Source: Sporosarcina ureae DSM 2281
Lineage (GTDB): Bacteria > Bacillota > Bacilli > Bacillales_A > Planococcaceae
Assembly: GCF_000425545.1 (NCBI RefSeq)
Contig: NZ_AUDQ01000008.1
Location: 1-64,000, forward strand
Reading direction: 5' to 3'
DNA length: 64,000 nt
Every line of letters begins with the position of its first letter. Position 1 is the stretch's first letter. Shown here in pieces: positions 53,491 through 62,698 of the stretch. Below the pieces are notes generated by a model. That model worked only from the letters and a program-made list of their open reading frames with translations. It did no database searches and had not been told where the DNA came from. The position numbers and the translations under genes were made by a program.

Positions 53491-54267
53491 TTAGAATATG
53501 TCCCACCATATTTTCACGGCGGAGGCTATGATTAGCGCGGCTAAAATGCTTTGTAATACTTTAGTATTTACTTTGCGGCTAACTTTTACACCGATCGGAG
53601 CTGCGATGATACTTGCGGCGATCATGACGAGAGCCGGTCCATAGGGTACTTGCCCTGTTAAGAGCTTGCCTGATGCTGAGCCCACTGATGACAATAACGT
53701 AATCGCGAGTGATGTAGCGATCGTAACGCGTGTCGGGATTTTTAGTATCACGAGCATAATCGGTACCAAAATGAATGCACCACCAGCTCCGACAATCCCA
53801 GCTGCCAAGCCGACGATAAAGGCTGCACTAGAAGCAACGAAGCGATTGAATGTAATCTCATCAACCGGCTGATCGTCGAGACCTTTTTTCGGAATGAACA
53901 TCATAATTGCTGCCATGACGGCTAGAATACCATAGACGACGTTGACGGTAGCTTCTGATAGCATACTGGAACCGGCACCACCGATCACACTACCGACTAA
54001 TACACTGATTCCCATGTAGAGAACGAGTGGTTTCAAGATCAGATTACTCTTTCTATACGCCAAAACTCCTGAAAGTGATGCAAAGAACACTTCAACTGCA
54101 GTAATCCCAGACACTTCATGTGGTGTAAACGCAGCAAAACCCAGTAGTGCAGGGATAAATAGCAACATTGGATATTTAACAATTGCGCCGCCAATTCCCA
54201 TCATACCGGAAAGGAACGAGCCGACGAATCCAATGAGGAAGATCGTGATAATAAATGGAATGGTCAT
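53491..54267 (-). CDS. TauE/SafE (TSUP) family exporter
   Basis: A 258-residue membrane protein with seven to eight helices and the duplicated GxxxGxxGxGGG-type core: [18 protein letters not shown] near the start and [20 protein letters not shown] in the middle. TSUP carriers move sulfite, thiosulfate or organosulfonates. As the last gene of a persulfide-detoxification operon it probably exports sulfite or thiosulfate made by the upstream enzymes, as in staphylococcal cst loci. Confidence 0.9.
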   Translation of the reverse strand: MTIPFIITIFLIGFVGSFLSGMMGIGGAIVKYPMLLFIPALLGFAAFTPHEVSGITAVEVFFASLSGVLAYRKSNLILKPLVLYMGISVLVGSVIGGAGSSMLSEATVNVVYGILAVMAAIMMFIPKKGLDDQPVDEITFNRFVASSAAFIVGLAAGIVGAGGAFILVPIMLVILKIPTRVTIATSLAITLLSSVGSASGKLLTGQVPYGPALVMIAASIIAAPIGVKVSRKVNTKVLQSILAALIIASAVKIWWDIF

Positions 54268-54324
54268 GATGTTCTCCCTTCTTCCTGATGAAAGAGGGAG
54301 ACAGCAATTCCCTCTATCCGTAGT

Positions 54325-54552
54325 TTACCCTTTTTGGATCCAGAATTTAAAGACATCGGACTCTTGTTGCTGATCTTTGATTTCATGATTGCCCGAAGCT
54401 GCCCATGCAGTCAGATCGGATACTGATCCTTTGTCTGTCGTATGAATTTCAAGAATATCTCCTGCTTGCAAGTCCTTCATTGCTTTCTTTGCACGTACGA
54501 TCGGCATTGGACATGCCAGGCCTTTAGCGTCTAAAAATGTTGTTGTACTCAT
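54325..54552 (-). CDS. TusA-like sulfur carrier
   Basis: A 75-residue TusA-fold protein with the active cysteine Cys14 in [15 protein letters not shown]. It relays persulfide sulfur between sulfurtransferases. It is closely similar to the N-terminal domain of the CstA-like fusion two genes upstream, so the two may be duplicates. Lies between the dioxygenase and TauE genes. Confidence 0.92.
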   Translation of the reverse strand: MSTTTFLDAKGLACPMPIVRAKKAMKDLQAGDILEIHTTDKGSVSDLTAWAASGNHEIKDQQQESDVFKFWIQKG

Positions 54553-54614
54553 ATATATCTTCTCCTTTAAATTTGGTTTTTGTTGTTGTTTTCATTATAA
54601 AATCAACTAAATAG

Positions 54615-55736
54615 TTACCGTACCGCACAGCGATTTGGGCCAATTTCCATCTCGCGTTGCGTTTCTTCATCAGGCTCGATTTTCCCCATATTCATCTGGC
54701 GAATTTCCTGATATGCATTTGGCTGTGGGGGCAAGTTATCAGTAACTAATTCTCTGAATTCTTTTTCATCCTGAATATTCAAGCCATGATTTTTTTCATA
54801 CAATACGCTAAGCTTCTCCGCCACGCTACCATCTTCATTCAACTCATCGATAATCATGAAGTGTGCAGGTAAGACTATTAAGTCCTCAGATAATTTTTTA
54901 TAGCGACTATACAAAGACTCACGTAAATCACCTACCCAATCTTCCGCTAAACCAGCTAAATCTGGGCGTCCAATCGAATCAATGAACAGAATATCCCCTG
55001 TCATCAAATAGCTGTCATCGACGATAAATGAAGTCGAACCAATTGTGTGTCCTGGCGAATAAAGTGCTTGAATATCAATCTTGGTATCACCTATCTGAAT
55101 GAATGTATCACCTTCTAACGCTGCATATTCAAATACTGCCTCTTCTGCATCTTTCGGAGGCAGCCAATACGTTGCACCCGTGGCGATTGCAATCTGACGA
55201 CCACCCGAAATATGATCAGCGTGCAAGTGCGTATCAAGTACGTTTGTGATCTTGACACCGCGCTGCGCAGCAAAATCCAAGTACACATCCGTCATACGTG
55301 TTGCGTCAATGATTGCCGCTTCCCCACCAGACATGACCATGTAGGAAAGACACCCTTTACCGAGACGGACGAATTGATAGAGCTCGCCACCCGATTTCAA
55401 ATCAGCAATTTTCACTGGCTCAAGATACTCGCTCCAAGCTTTCATTCCACCTGAAAGGTAACCTACTGGGAAGCCCGCTTCTTCCAGGATTTCCGCCACC
55501 ATGATGGACGAACCTTCTTTTGCACAGACAACTAGGATTTCTTCATCTTTTGGCAATTGATCTTCAATTTCTTCAATGCCATCCAATAAATCAAAGTACG
55601 GTACATTCAAATGGCGCACTTGCTCCCCTTCGATTTTCCAATCTTCAAATGCACCTTCATTTCGCACATCCAAAATGAATAATGATTCCTTCGCAATGAC
55701 GCGCTTTGCTACTTCACTTGATTGAACGGTTCTCAT
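54615..55736 (-). CDS. Rhodanese-persulfide dioxygenase fusion (CstB-like)
   Basis: A 373-residue fusion. The N-terminal rhodanese (about 1-105) has the catalytic Cys71 (VVCAKEGSS). The C-terminal ETHE1-type MBL dioxygenase (about 115-350) has the metal site [12 protein letters not shown] (169-180), SPGHTIGS and [15 protein letters not shown]. It oxidises persulfide sulfur to sulfite and thiosulfate. S. aureus CstB has the dioxygenase first and rhodanese last; here the order is reversed. Its start overlaps the upstream gene's stop by 4 bp. Confidence 0.92.
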   Translation of the reverse strand: MRTVQSSEVAKRVIAKESLFILDVRNEGAFEDWKIEGEQVRHLNVPYFDLLDGIEEIEDQLPKDEEILVVCAKEGSSIMVAEILEEAGFPVGYLSGGMKAWSEYLEPVKIADLKSGGELYQFVRLGKGCLSYMVMSGGEAAIIDATRMTDVYLDFAAQRGVKITNVLDTHLHADHISGGRQIAIATGATYWLPPKDAEEAVFEYAALEGDTFIQIGDTKIDIQALYSPGHTIGSTSFIVDDSYLMTGDILFIDSIGRPDLAGLAEDWVGDLRESLYSRYKKLSEDLIVLPAHFMIIDELNEDGSVAEKLSVLYEKNHGLNIQDEKEFRELVTDNLPPQPNAYQEIRQMNMGKIEPDEETQREMEIGPNRCAVR

Positions 55737-56311
55737 TTATTCATACCTCCTGTTGTATTTTCTGTCTCGCTATTCCATTCCGACATGCCAGGAATTACAT
55801 TCGTGACACATTCAAATCCATTTGCGACTAGTTTTCGGCATGCCATATCACTGCGGTTACCTGTTCGGCATACTACAAAGTACTTGTTGTCCTTACTCAA
55901 GTGCGCCATACGTTCATCCAATTGACCAAGAGGTATAGATAGGGCCCCAGGTATATGAGCAAATGCATATTCAGCTTCTTCACGAACATCTACTAACACA
56001 GCGTTAGGGTGTTGCAGCTGTTCCAGCAACTGATCATTGTGGACTGTAACCGGATATTCTTTTTGTGACTGATCTTCCTGACCTGCTCTTCGTACGAAGT
56101 GGCGCCATACATCTGCTTCCTTCACATTCCCTACGTATTGATGACCCGCACTTTCCGTCCACGCCTGTAAATCTGCAGTGGTGCCTGAATCTGTAGACTG
56201 GACTTCAAGCACTTGGCCGTCTTCCATATCTTTCATCATCTTTCTCGTCTTCACAATCGGCATTGGACAAGCAAGACCTTTTGCATCTAAAACCTTATCT
56301 GACTGAATCAT
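55733..56311 (-). CDS. TusA-rhodanese fusion (CstA-like)
   Basis: A 192-residue protein with an N-terminal TusA domain (Cys15 in [13 protein letters not shown]) and a C-terminal rhodanese (about 85-185) with Cys148 in [11 protein letters not shown]. aureus CstA combines rhodanese, TusA and DsrE; here the DsrE part is a separate gene upstream, so the operon looks like an unfused form. TAGGAGG supports the ATG at 56311. A CstR-like operator overlaps its upstream region. Confidence 0.9.
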   Translation of the reverse strand: MIQSDKVLDAKGLACPMPIVKTRKMMKDMEDGQVLEVQSTDSGTTADLQAWTESAGHQYVGNVKEADVWRHFVRRAGQEDQSQKEYPVTVHNDQLLEQLQHPNAVLVDVREEAEYAFAHIPGALSIPLGQLDERMAHLSKDNKYFVVCRTGNRSDMACRKLVANGFECVTNVIPGMSEWNSETENTTGGMNK

Positions 56312-56323
56312 TTTATTCCTCCT

Positions 56324-56339
56324 ATACACCCTGGGGTAT
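56324..56339. promoter_or_regulatory. CstR operator-like palindrome upstream of the CstA-like gene
   Basis: ATACACCCTGGGGTAT is a near-palindrome of the same type as those at 56874-56889 and 57223-57238, lying in the short gap before the CstA-like gene. Confidence 0.7.
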
Positions 56340-56356
56340 CTATTTTTATAAAAAAA

Positions 56357-56836
56357 TTAAATAAACAAATTCACTTGACCGTCTTGCGCTTCTCCTAAGT
56401 ATGCCGCTACACCGCCATACTCGACTTCTTTAAGAAGTTCATCCTCACCAAGTCCTAGTAAATCCATTGTCATCGTACAGGCGATCAATCTTACATCTTG
56501 CTCTATTGCCATATCGATCAGTTGCGGTAATGTCATCGCGTTATGCTTTTTTATCACTTGCTTGATCATCTTAGGACCCATTCCTGCAAAGTTCATTTGG
56601 GATAATCCCATTTGATCTGCTCCACGTGGCATCATTTTTCCAAAAGCCTTTTCAATGAAGCTTTTATTACTCTTAATCGGTTCGTCTTTCCGCAATGCGT
56701 TCAATCCCCAGAATGTATGAAAAATCGTTACTTCATGATCATACGCCGCTGCGCCGTTCGCGATTATATAAGCCGCCATGGCCTTATCATAATCTCCACT
56801 GAATAATACTATCGTTGTTTTCTTTTGCTCCGTCAT
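56357..56836 (-). CDS. DsrE-family protein
   Basis: A 159-residue DsrE/DsrF/DrsH-like protein. It has the N-terminal TTIVLFSGDYDKAMAAYIIANGAAAYDHEVTIFHTFWGL typical of the family and a cysteine in VRLIACTMTMDLLG at about residue 118, the expected sulfur-accepting position. It probably shuttles persulfide sulfur to the TusA and rhodanese partners. First structural gene after cstR. Confidence 0.92.
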   Translation of the reverse strand: MTEQKKTTIVLFSGDYDKAMAAYIIANGAAAYDHEVTIFHTFWGLNALRKDEPIKSNKSFIEKAFGKMMPRGADQMGLSQMNFAGMGPKMIKQVIKKHNAMTLPQLIDMAIEQDVRLIACTMTMDLLGLGEDELLKEVEYGGVAAYLGEAQDGQVNLFI

Positions 56837-56873
56837 GTTCTCGTCCCCTTCATTTTAAAAATCATTTTATTAA

Positions 56874-56889
56874 ATACCTATGGGGGTAT
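56874..56889. promoter_or_regulatory. CstR operator-like palindrome upstream of the DsrE gene
   Basis: ATACCTATGGGGGTAT lies over a TTGACT / TAATAT (16-bp spacing) promoter-like pair on the reverse strand, ahead of the DsrE gene. Confidence 0.8.
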
Positions 56890-56902
56890 ATTATATGTTA
56901 TA

Positions 56903-56938
56903 AAAAAAGAGTCAAGTGATGTTGCTCATCGACTCTTT
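56903..56938 (-). terminator. Terminator of cstR
   Basis: AAAGAGTC (overlapping the last cstR codons) pairs with GACTCTTT and is followed by a T run on the reverse strand. Confidence 0.8.
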
Positions 56939-57189
56939 ACTAGAAGATCCACCGCTTCATTAATGATGGATTCATGCGTACGATCATCTGCGTCGTCTAA
57001 ATTTTCCATGCAGGCGATCAAATTCGAGCTCACGATTACACCGATTGTACGGTCAATAGCAGAACGACTGGCCGATAATTGCGTAATTACTTCTTTACAG
57101 TCCTTGCCTTCTTCCATCATACGCAAGACACCTTTGATTTGACCTTCGAGACGCTTTAACCGGTTTTTGACTTTATCATCGTATTCCAT
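56926..57189 (-). CDS. cstR: Persulfide-sensing repressor CstR (CsoR family)
   Basis: An 87-residue CsoR-family protein. Cys31 and Cys60 are in the exact positions of S. aureus CstR, while the copper-site His of CsoR (four residues before the second Cys) is Asn56, so it senses reactive sulfur rather than Cu(I). AAGGAGG precedes the ATG at 57189. It heads the persulfide operon and has an operator in its own promoter. Confidence 0.93.
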   Translation of the reverse strand: MEYDDKVKNRLKRLEGQIKGVLRMMEEGKDCKEVITQLSASRSAIDRTIGVIVSSNLIACMENLDDADDRTHESIINEAVDLLVKSR

Positions 57190-57217
57190 ATCGCTCAACC
57201 TCCTTACTGTTACCCTT

Positions 57218-57246
57218 ATACTATACCCCCTAAGGTATAATGTCAA
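57218..57246 (-). promoter_or_regulatory. cstR promoter with operator in the spacer
   Basis: Reverse-strand TTGACA (57246-57241) and TAGTAT (57223-57218) are 17 bp apart. The palindrome ATACCCCCTAAGGTAT (57223-57238) fills the spacer, the classic place for a repressor. This is the strongest of three similar operators. Confidence 0.88.
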
Positions 57247-57488
57247 CCGATTGATTTGCATGTGATCTGTACGATTCAATCTTTGATGATAGAACGAGTC
57301 AACTTCCAGAATCTTTTCTTACAAATTCCCCTCACAAAACTTGCTCATTCGACATAACTCTAGTATGATGATTAATTTCCCGAAATGTGTTATACTAGTT
57401 CTAGTAAGCTATTGTACGTACTTTCCGTCTGATTTTATTGACAAATTACGACAAACTAGATTCCATACTACTGAAGGAGTTGATTCGA

Positions 57489-57710
57489 TTGGCATTCCCA
57501 CGAAAAGATCGTCCAGTTTCTGATTTTGTAGCATCACGGTATGTAGACGAAGTCATATCTTTCAACCGTAATGAACATGAAGTTTCCGGAACTATACACA
57601 AGATTCTCGAAAACTCCGTCATTGTGAAGATTTCTGAAGAAGACGCAGAAAACATTGGAGCAGCTTCCAACATGACTGTCGTCGCACACAAAAATTACAC
57701 AGTTCTATAA
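57489..57710 (+). CDS. DUF2187 family protein (YkvS-like)
   Basis: A 73-residue KOW/SH3-like small protein with VSGTIHKILENSVIVKIS and VAHKNYTVL, the signature of the DUF2187/YkvS family of bacilli; function unknown. The TTG at 57489 lies 9 nt after GAAGGAG, so it is preferred over a longer frame starting at 57438. Confidence 0.88.
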   Translation: MAFPRKDRPVSDFVASRYVDEVISFNRNEHEVSGTIHKILENSVIVKISEEDAENIGAASNMTVVAHKNYTVL

Positions 57711-57802
57711 TTGTATGTTCGATGCCTTGCAGATTAATGCAAGGCTATTTTTTCACACAAAAACCAATCATACCCGCAGAACGTTCACTATAAAAACACA
57801 CT

Positions 57803-58474
57803 TTGGAGATGATTGATTTGACCGATCGTACAAAGGGAAATTTAACGCAAACAACGGCACTAAAAGGAACTTTACGCATTGCCGCTTCACCGGTTATTTC
57901 GCAAGCTATTTTACCCGACGTCCTCACTCGGCTTCACGCGAAGTATCCCGACATGCGACTGGAACTGACAACCGCACCATCTTCTAAGATTATGCGGTTA
58001 CTAAAAAGCAATAAGGCCGATGTCGGTTGCAGTGAACTGGATAACTTATCATCGTCAAAAGCATTTATGCAAGACGAACTGTTACTCTTTGCTTCTGCCA
58101 CGCATCCGCTCGCACATAAGAGAAGCTCGTCCATCCTAGATTTGCAAAATACGCATTGAATCTTGCCCGACACGGAAGATCCTAGCCGTCCGTTGATTGA
58201 TCAAGCTCTTCAACAATATGGAGTACAAGTAAATCCTACTATAATAGGCTCGCCAGAAAGTATCAAACAAGCTGTTCTTAGCGGACTAGGCATCGCTATT
58301 TTATCGCGCCATAGTTGCAAACATGAACTGGCAACAGGTGAACTAACCGTACTCGATTATAACGTTACGCCTATCCAACGTACATTTTATACGGTAGCCC
58401 ATTCTAACACGAAAGAAGTACAAGCATTCCTCAGCGAACTTGAAGCCTATTGTCGTCTATGGCAAGTCAACTAG
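57803..58474 (+). pseudogene. Remnant of a LysR-type regulator
   Basis: The reading frame matches the substrate-binding domain of LysR regulators (LKGTLRIAASPVISQAILPDVLTRLHAKYPDMRLELTT, then SIKQAVLSGLGIAILSRHSC). The N-terminal HTH is absent, and an in-frame TGA at 58157-58159 splits the domain while homology continues in the same frame. The gene is dead. Confidence 0.85.
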
Positions 58475-58478
58475 TCCT

Positions 58479-58930
58479 CTATTCAATACTCGTTTTGCTG
58501 CGCCAGTTCACGAGGAATATTCCAAACTGATGAGCATTCCTCCTAAAATGAATGACATAGATAACGTTACGTCCAACAGAACCCATCCCGACAATGTCCC
58601 GAAGAATGGTGCCAGAAGCAGAAATGCACTCGTTCTTTCGGGATTTCCTGTCTGCAATAAATAAAACCAAATAGCATTTGATAGGCAGTCATCACCCATG
58701 TATCAAAACGATAGCCGTGTACTTTGACAAGCAACGTCGCGAAAGCCCATGCTACTGCAGATACTAACCTTAATACTGTACCCATTTTTCAAATGCAAAT
58801 GACCACACATCACTCCAACCCACTGTTGCAAGCGGTAACAAAGCTTCTATACTAGTGTCCCAATAGCAAAGGAGGAGGCCATTAAAGCAGTCGTAATGAC
58901 AACTAAAATACCGAATAAAAACTTATTCAT
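58479..58930 (-). pseudogene. Remnant of an EamA/DMT transporter
   Basis: A good start (AAGGGGAG before the ATG at 58930) opens MNKFLFGILVVITTALMASSFAIG, a typical EamA N-terminus, but it stops after about 26 codons. A second piece from about 58785 (LVSAVAWAFATLLVKVHGYRFDTWVMTAYQMLFG) continues through at least two frame changes to 58479. About half the usual 300 codons are missing. It starts one base after the LysR gene ends, so the two formed an operon. Confidence 0.85.
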
Positions 58931-59842
58931 TTAGTTCTCCCCTTCTTTCCACTTTACAGAAGAGTCACGCTGCATTTGAATACTACCGATCAACACCTCA
59001 ATTGCTGGTGGCATATAACGTTTTTTCAAATAAGTGAGATACACTGTGCGTGTCAACGTCTTCGAATTTGTTGTTTTTATGACAATAGTTGGATCGGGCC
59101 TATGCGCAAAATATTTTTGTGGAATAATCGAAATTCCAATATTCTCCCGTACCAACTCCACAATCGTTTCAAAACGCTCTACTTCGTAACATACATTCAT
59201 TCGCACGCCTTCTTCAGCAAACGCAGCAAAAATATCCTGTCTTGTTTGCAATCCAACACTCGTGACAATGAATGCCTCATCTTCTAGATCGGCTAGCGTA
59301 ATAGAATCCTTGCCTGCCAAACGATGTTCTGGATGCATGACAACTGCTAATTGCTCTTGGTATAAAGGAATCGTGACGATATCCGAAGCCTCTATAAATT
59401 GATTGGTTAAACAGACATGGACAGCGTATTGACGGAGTGCTCGCTCAACATCCCCACGGCCCAACACCTCAATTAACTTCACATGCATCGATGGAAACTC
59501 CTGGCGGTATGCATGTAATATAGAAGGAAGCCAATTTTTCACCGATTCAATCATACCGATCTGCACACTTCCACTGCCTGTCCACTTCACTTCTTTAATT
59601 TCTTGCTGTAAAATATCTGCCTCATGGAGAATCTGCAGTGCACGTTCATAAATCACGCTACCCGATTCCGTCAATTGGACACGCTTGGTCGTTCGTTCAA
59701 GCAACTGAAATCCTACTTCAAATTCCAAGTTCTTGATTGCTTTACTGAGCGAAGGCTGTGAAAGATGAAGTTTTTTGGCCGCTTCAGAAAAACTGGACTG
59801 CTGCACCACCATGACAAAATACTGCAATTGCTTGAATTCCAT
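58931..59842 (-). CDS. LysR-type transcriptional regulator
   Basis: A 303-residue regulator: N-terminal winged helix (MEFKQLQYFVMVVQQSSFSEAAKKLHLSQPSLSKAIKNLE) and a C-terminal effector domain. It is divergent from hutG-gltS with a 112-bp gap, so it most likely controls that pair, and formerly the EamA gene behind it. The effector is unknown; glutamate or formiminoglutamate would fit the neighbours. Confidence 0.92.
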   Translation of the reverse strand: MEFKQLQYFVMVVQQSSFSEAAKKLHLSQPSLSKAIKNLEFEVGFQLLERTTKRVQLTESGSVIYERALQILHEADILQQEIKEVKWTGSGSVQIGMIESVKNWLPSILHAYRQEFPSMHVKLIEVLGRGDVERALRQYAVHVCLTNQFIEASDIVTIPLYQEQLAVVMHPEHRLAGKDSITLADLEDEAFIVTSVGLQTRQDIFAAFAEEGVRMNVCYEVERFETIVELVRENIGISIIPQKYFAHRPDPTIVIKTTNSKTLTRTVYLTYLKKRYMPPAIEVLIGSIQMQRDSSVKWKEGEN

Positions 59843-59954
59843 TCATCTCACCTCCACTTATAGTCTGTATGCATGAATATATGAAAAACATGTATTAGAA
59901 TTAATAAGTACAAACCAGTATAGTAAGAATATCACGTTGGAAAGGGTGAGTATA

Positions 59955-60914
59955 TTGTTAATCCCATCAAATGAAAAATACTGGTCAGGTCGTACCGATA
60001 GCGAGACCGACAGAGCTGCATTCCGAACGCATCAAATTATTCAATTTTCCGAAATAAAAGAAAGCGCTACCAATAAAACTTGTACCCTCATCGGATTTTC
60101 TTCAGAAGAAGGTGTACGTCGAAATAATGGCAGACTCGGTGCTGCAGAAGGACCGAATGCATTACGTAATGAACTAGCGAAACTACCTTGGCGCTTGCCC
60201 ACTGACTGTCAGCTAGTTGATGTAGGTACTGTCGTATGTGAGAACGGGCAGCTAGAACAAGCGCAAGCTGAATTAGGCGCAGTCGTTCAAAAGAGCCTTC
60301 TCTATCACACGAAGCCCGTTATTTTAGGCGGCGGACATGAAACCGCTTACGGTCATTATACTGGAGTTCGAGACTTCCTTGGCCCTGACGCAAAACTCGG
60401 TGTCATAAATATTGATGCCCACTTCGATTTGCGCGGCTACGATGAACAACCTTCTTCGGGCACGATGTTCAAGCAGATGCTCGACGCTGATCCGAATGTT
60501 GACTACCTCGTGCTAGGAATACAAGAATTTGGCAACACGGACGCATTATTCGCAGAAGCCGATGCAAAAGGCGTGACATATGTCACAGAACAAGAAATTT
60601 CGACAAGTCTTTTAGACGATACATTACAAAAAATACAGTTATTCATTGATAAACAGGACGCTATTTTGTTAACATTGTGCTCGGATGTCCTGAATTCTGC
60701 GTATGCTCCAGGTGTAAGTGCGCCGTCTCCCTTCGGATTGGATCCGTTGATTGTCCGTTCTTTCATTCAGACTGTTGCATCACATAAGAAAACCCTTTCA
60801 TTTGACATTTCCGAAATAAATCCGTCACTTGATCATCATAATCAAACGGTTAAGCTGGGGGCCTATCTTACAAATGAAGCAATCTTTGCATTGCTGGGAG
60901 GTCGAATCACATGA
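59955..60914 (+). CDS. hutG: Formimidoylglutamase
   Basis: HutG hydrolyses N-formimino-glutamate to glutamate and formamide, the last step of histidine breakdown. The 319-residue ureohydrolase-fold protein has GGGHETAYGH and NIDAHFDLRGY as manganese ligands. In the third motif the usual DxD reads CSD (LCSDVLNSAYAPGVSAP), so one bridging Asp is Cys. The TTG at 59955 lies 4-8 nt after AAAGGGTGAG. It overlaps gltS by 4 bp; no other hut gene is present. Confidence 0.9.
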   Translation: MLIPSNEKYWSGRTDSETDRAAFRTHQIIQFSEIKESATNKTCTLIGFSSEEGVRRNNGRLGAAEGPNALRNELAKLPWRLPTDCQLVDVGTVVCENGQLEQAQAELGAVVQKSLLYHTKPVILGGGHETAYGHYTGVRDFLGPDAKLGVINIDAHFDLRGYDEQPSSGTMFKQMLDADPNVDYLVLGIQEFGNTDALFAEADAKGVTYVTEQEISTSLLDDTLQKIQLFIDKQDAILLTLCSDVLNSAYAPGVSAPSPFGLDPLIVRSFIQTVASHKKTLSFDISEINPSLDHHNQTVKLGAYLTNEAIFALLGGRIT

Positions 60915-62101
60915 CAATTGAGCTAAATCAAATCTCTACGCTGTTTTTAGCGTTAGCTCTCCTAACACTGGGTACGATGTTAGTCCGTAAAGTCGGCTTT
61001 CTCCAGAAATTCTGTATTCCTGCCCCTGTTGTCGGCGGTTTACTATTCGCGTTTTTAGCGACTATTTTGAAGTACTTCGATTTACTAAGTTTTACATTGG
61101 ACACTTCACTGCAAAATTTATTTATGCTGACGTTTTTCACAACAGTCGGTCTGGGCGCTAGTTTTCGTCTGATCCGTCTAGGCGGAAAATTATTGATGAT
61201 CTACTGGGCAGCTTGTGGCTTCTTAGCACTGGCTCAAAACGCCATAGGTGTCTCCATGTCCTATATATTCGGTCTGCATCCGTTGATCGGTATGATGGCT
61301 GGTGCTGTCTCCATGGAAGGCGGGCACGGTGGTGCAACTGCTTACGGGGAAACGTTAGAAAGTCTCGGGATTGATTCTGCACTATCTATTGGTATTGCGG
61401 CAGCTACTTTTGGACTCGTAGCAGGCGGTCTAATCGGTGGCCCTATCGTTAAATACTTGATCAATAAATATGATTTAAAATCTACGGAAGTCGAGCATGA
61501 AGAAGCCTATTCCGTGGAATCATTGGAAAAACCAATCAACACCGATAACTTCCTGACACAGACGTTATTGATTACACTTTGTATCGCAGGCGGTACGTTT
61601 ATCGGTGATCTGTTCTCTAGCGCTACTGGTTTCGTCATGCCAGGTTACGTAGGGGCAATGTTCGTTGCAGTTATCGTTCGAAACATTGTGGACCGCGTGA
61701 AGGAAGACGCGGTTCATATGACGAGCATCAATTTGATTGGCGACGTATCACTTGGTATTTTCTTGTCGATGGCGTTAATGAGCATCAAGCTATGGGAAGT
61801 CGCAGATTTGGCACTTCCATTGTTGCTGATCGTCTTTGTACAAGTGATCTTCGTCGCATTGTTTGCGATCTTCATCCTGTTCCGCTTGCTCGGTAAGGAT
61901 TACGATGCAGCGGTCATGATTGCTGGTTTCGCAGGTCATAGTCTGGGTGCGACGCCAAACGCCATGGCGAACATGGCAGCCGTTACAGGACGCTATGGCC
62001 CGTCACGTAAAGCATTCCTGATCGTCCCTATCGTAGGCGCCTTCCTCATAGACGTCGTCTCGATGCCGATCATCATCACTACGATTAATATATTTAATTG
62101 A
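60911..62101 (+). CDS. gltS: Sodium/glutamate symporter family protein
   Basis: A 396-residue carrier of the GltS (ESS) family: twelve helices, CIPAPVVGGLLFAF near the start, the first re-entrant loop with GAVSMEGGHGGATAYG, and the second with GFAGHSLGATPNAMANMAAVTGRYGPS. It imports glutamate with sodium. Coupled to hutG through ATGA, so the pair probably serves glutamate supply. Confidence 0.93.
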   Translation: MTIELNQISTLFLALALLTLGTMLVRKVGFLQKFCIPAPVVGGLLFAFLATILKYFDLLSFTLDTSLQNLFMLTFFTTVGLGASFRLIRLGGKLLMIYWAACGFLALAQNAIGVSMSYIFGLHPLIGMMAGAVSMEGGHGGATAYGETLESLGIDSALSIGIAAATFGLVAGGLIGGPIVKYLINKYDLKSTEVEHEEAYSVESLEKPINTDNFLTQTLLITLCIAGGTFIGDLFSSATGFVMPGYVGAMFVAVIVRNIVDRVKEDAVHMTSINLIGDVSLGIFLSMALMSIKLWEVADLALPLLLIVFVQVIFVALFAIFILFRLLGKDYDAAVMIAGFAGHSLGATPNAMANMAAVTGRYGPSRKAFLIVPIVGAFLIDVVSMPIIITTINIFN

Positions 62102-62147
62102 TGGTCGTAAATTAAACGCTTTAAAAATGTAAGCTAATTAGTGAGTG

Positions 62148-62573
62148 CGTGGGGATTGAAGCTCCAGTTGGGGGACGCTTTCCCATGGGCTCGGCTTGAG
62201 CCGCTTCCTGCGCTTCGCTTCGTCCAGGGTCTCAAGGCTCTCGCTGATCCATCGGGAGTCGCCCGCAACTTCCGCTTCAATCCTACTTACCGAGTGTAGG
62301 CACTTACTTCCCTCATTGTAGGTAGTGTGTGAACTATTGTTGTATTTCAACTTATTAAAGTTAAAGTACAGAACCAGTTACAACACTAATTTCACTGACT
62401 TCAATAAGTATCACCTACTCTGATTGTAAGGGATTGGCGCGTAGGAGGGGCGACTCCCAGAGGATCAGCTCGACAGGTGAGACAACCAAAAGGGAGCTCG
62501 CGACCTGGTTGGCTCACCGCGAGCCCTCAGGAAAGCGTCCCCTCCGTAGCGCCAATCCCAACCCCAACAGCAA
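62148..62573. repeat. Composite palindromic repeat, copy 2
   Basis: The same composite as at 31083-31463 and in the same orientation. The right hairpin (62430-62559) is almost identical. The left hairpin (about 62154-62283) has an extra internal stem (GCGCTTCGCTTCG region) and the complete core GGACGCTTTCCC...GGGAGTCGCCC, which in copy 1 is reduced. The halves are joined by a conserved A/T-rich stretch with TGTAGGTATTGTGTGAA-like sequence. It fills the gap between gltS and pepT. Confidence 0.88.
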
Positions 62574-62592
62574 TTAACTCTACACCATTTCC

Positions 62593-62621
62593 AAGAACCG
62601 AAACTCTCGGTTCTTTTTTTT
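62593..62621 (+). terminator. Terminator ahead of pepT
   Basis: AAGAACCGA / TCGGTTCTT followed by TTTTTTTT. It ends transcripts reading through the composite repeat, possibly from gltS. Confidence 0.88.
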
Positions 62622-62698
62622 ATTCGTTTTAAGCGAAATATTCACACACCTCTGTTAAAATGAAAACATTAATTCGTATCTGGAGAGGAGCCTGCTAT

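Noticed and set aside
53338..53535. 65-codon forward frame between metY and the TauE gene
   Set aside because: Its TTG start has no convincing ribosome site, it overlaps the TauE gene, and it shows no recognisable domain.
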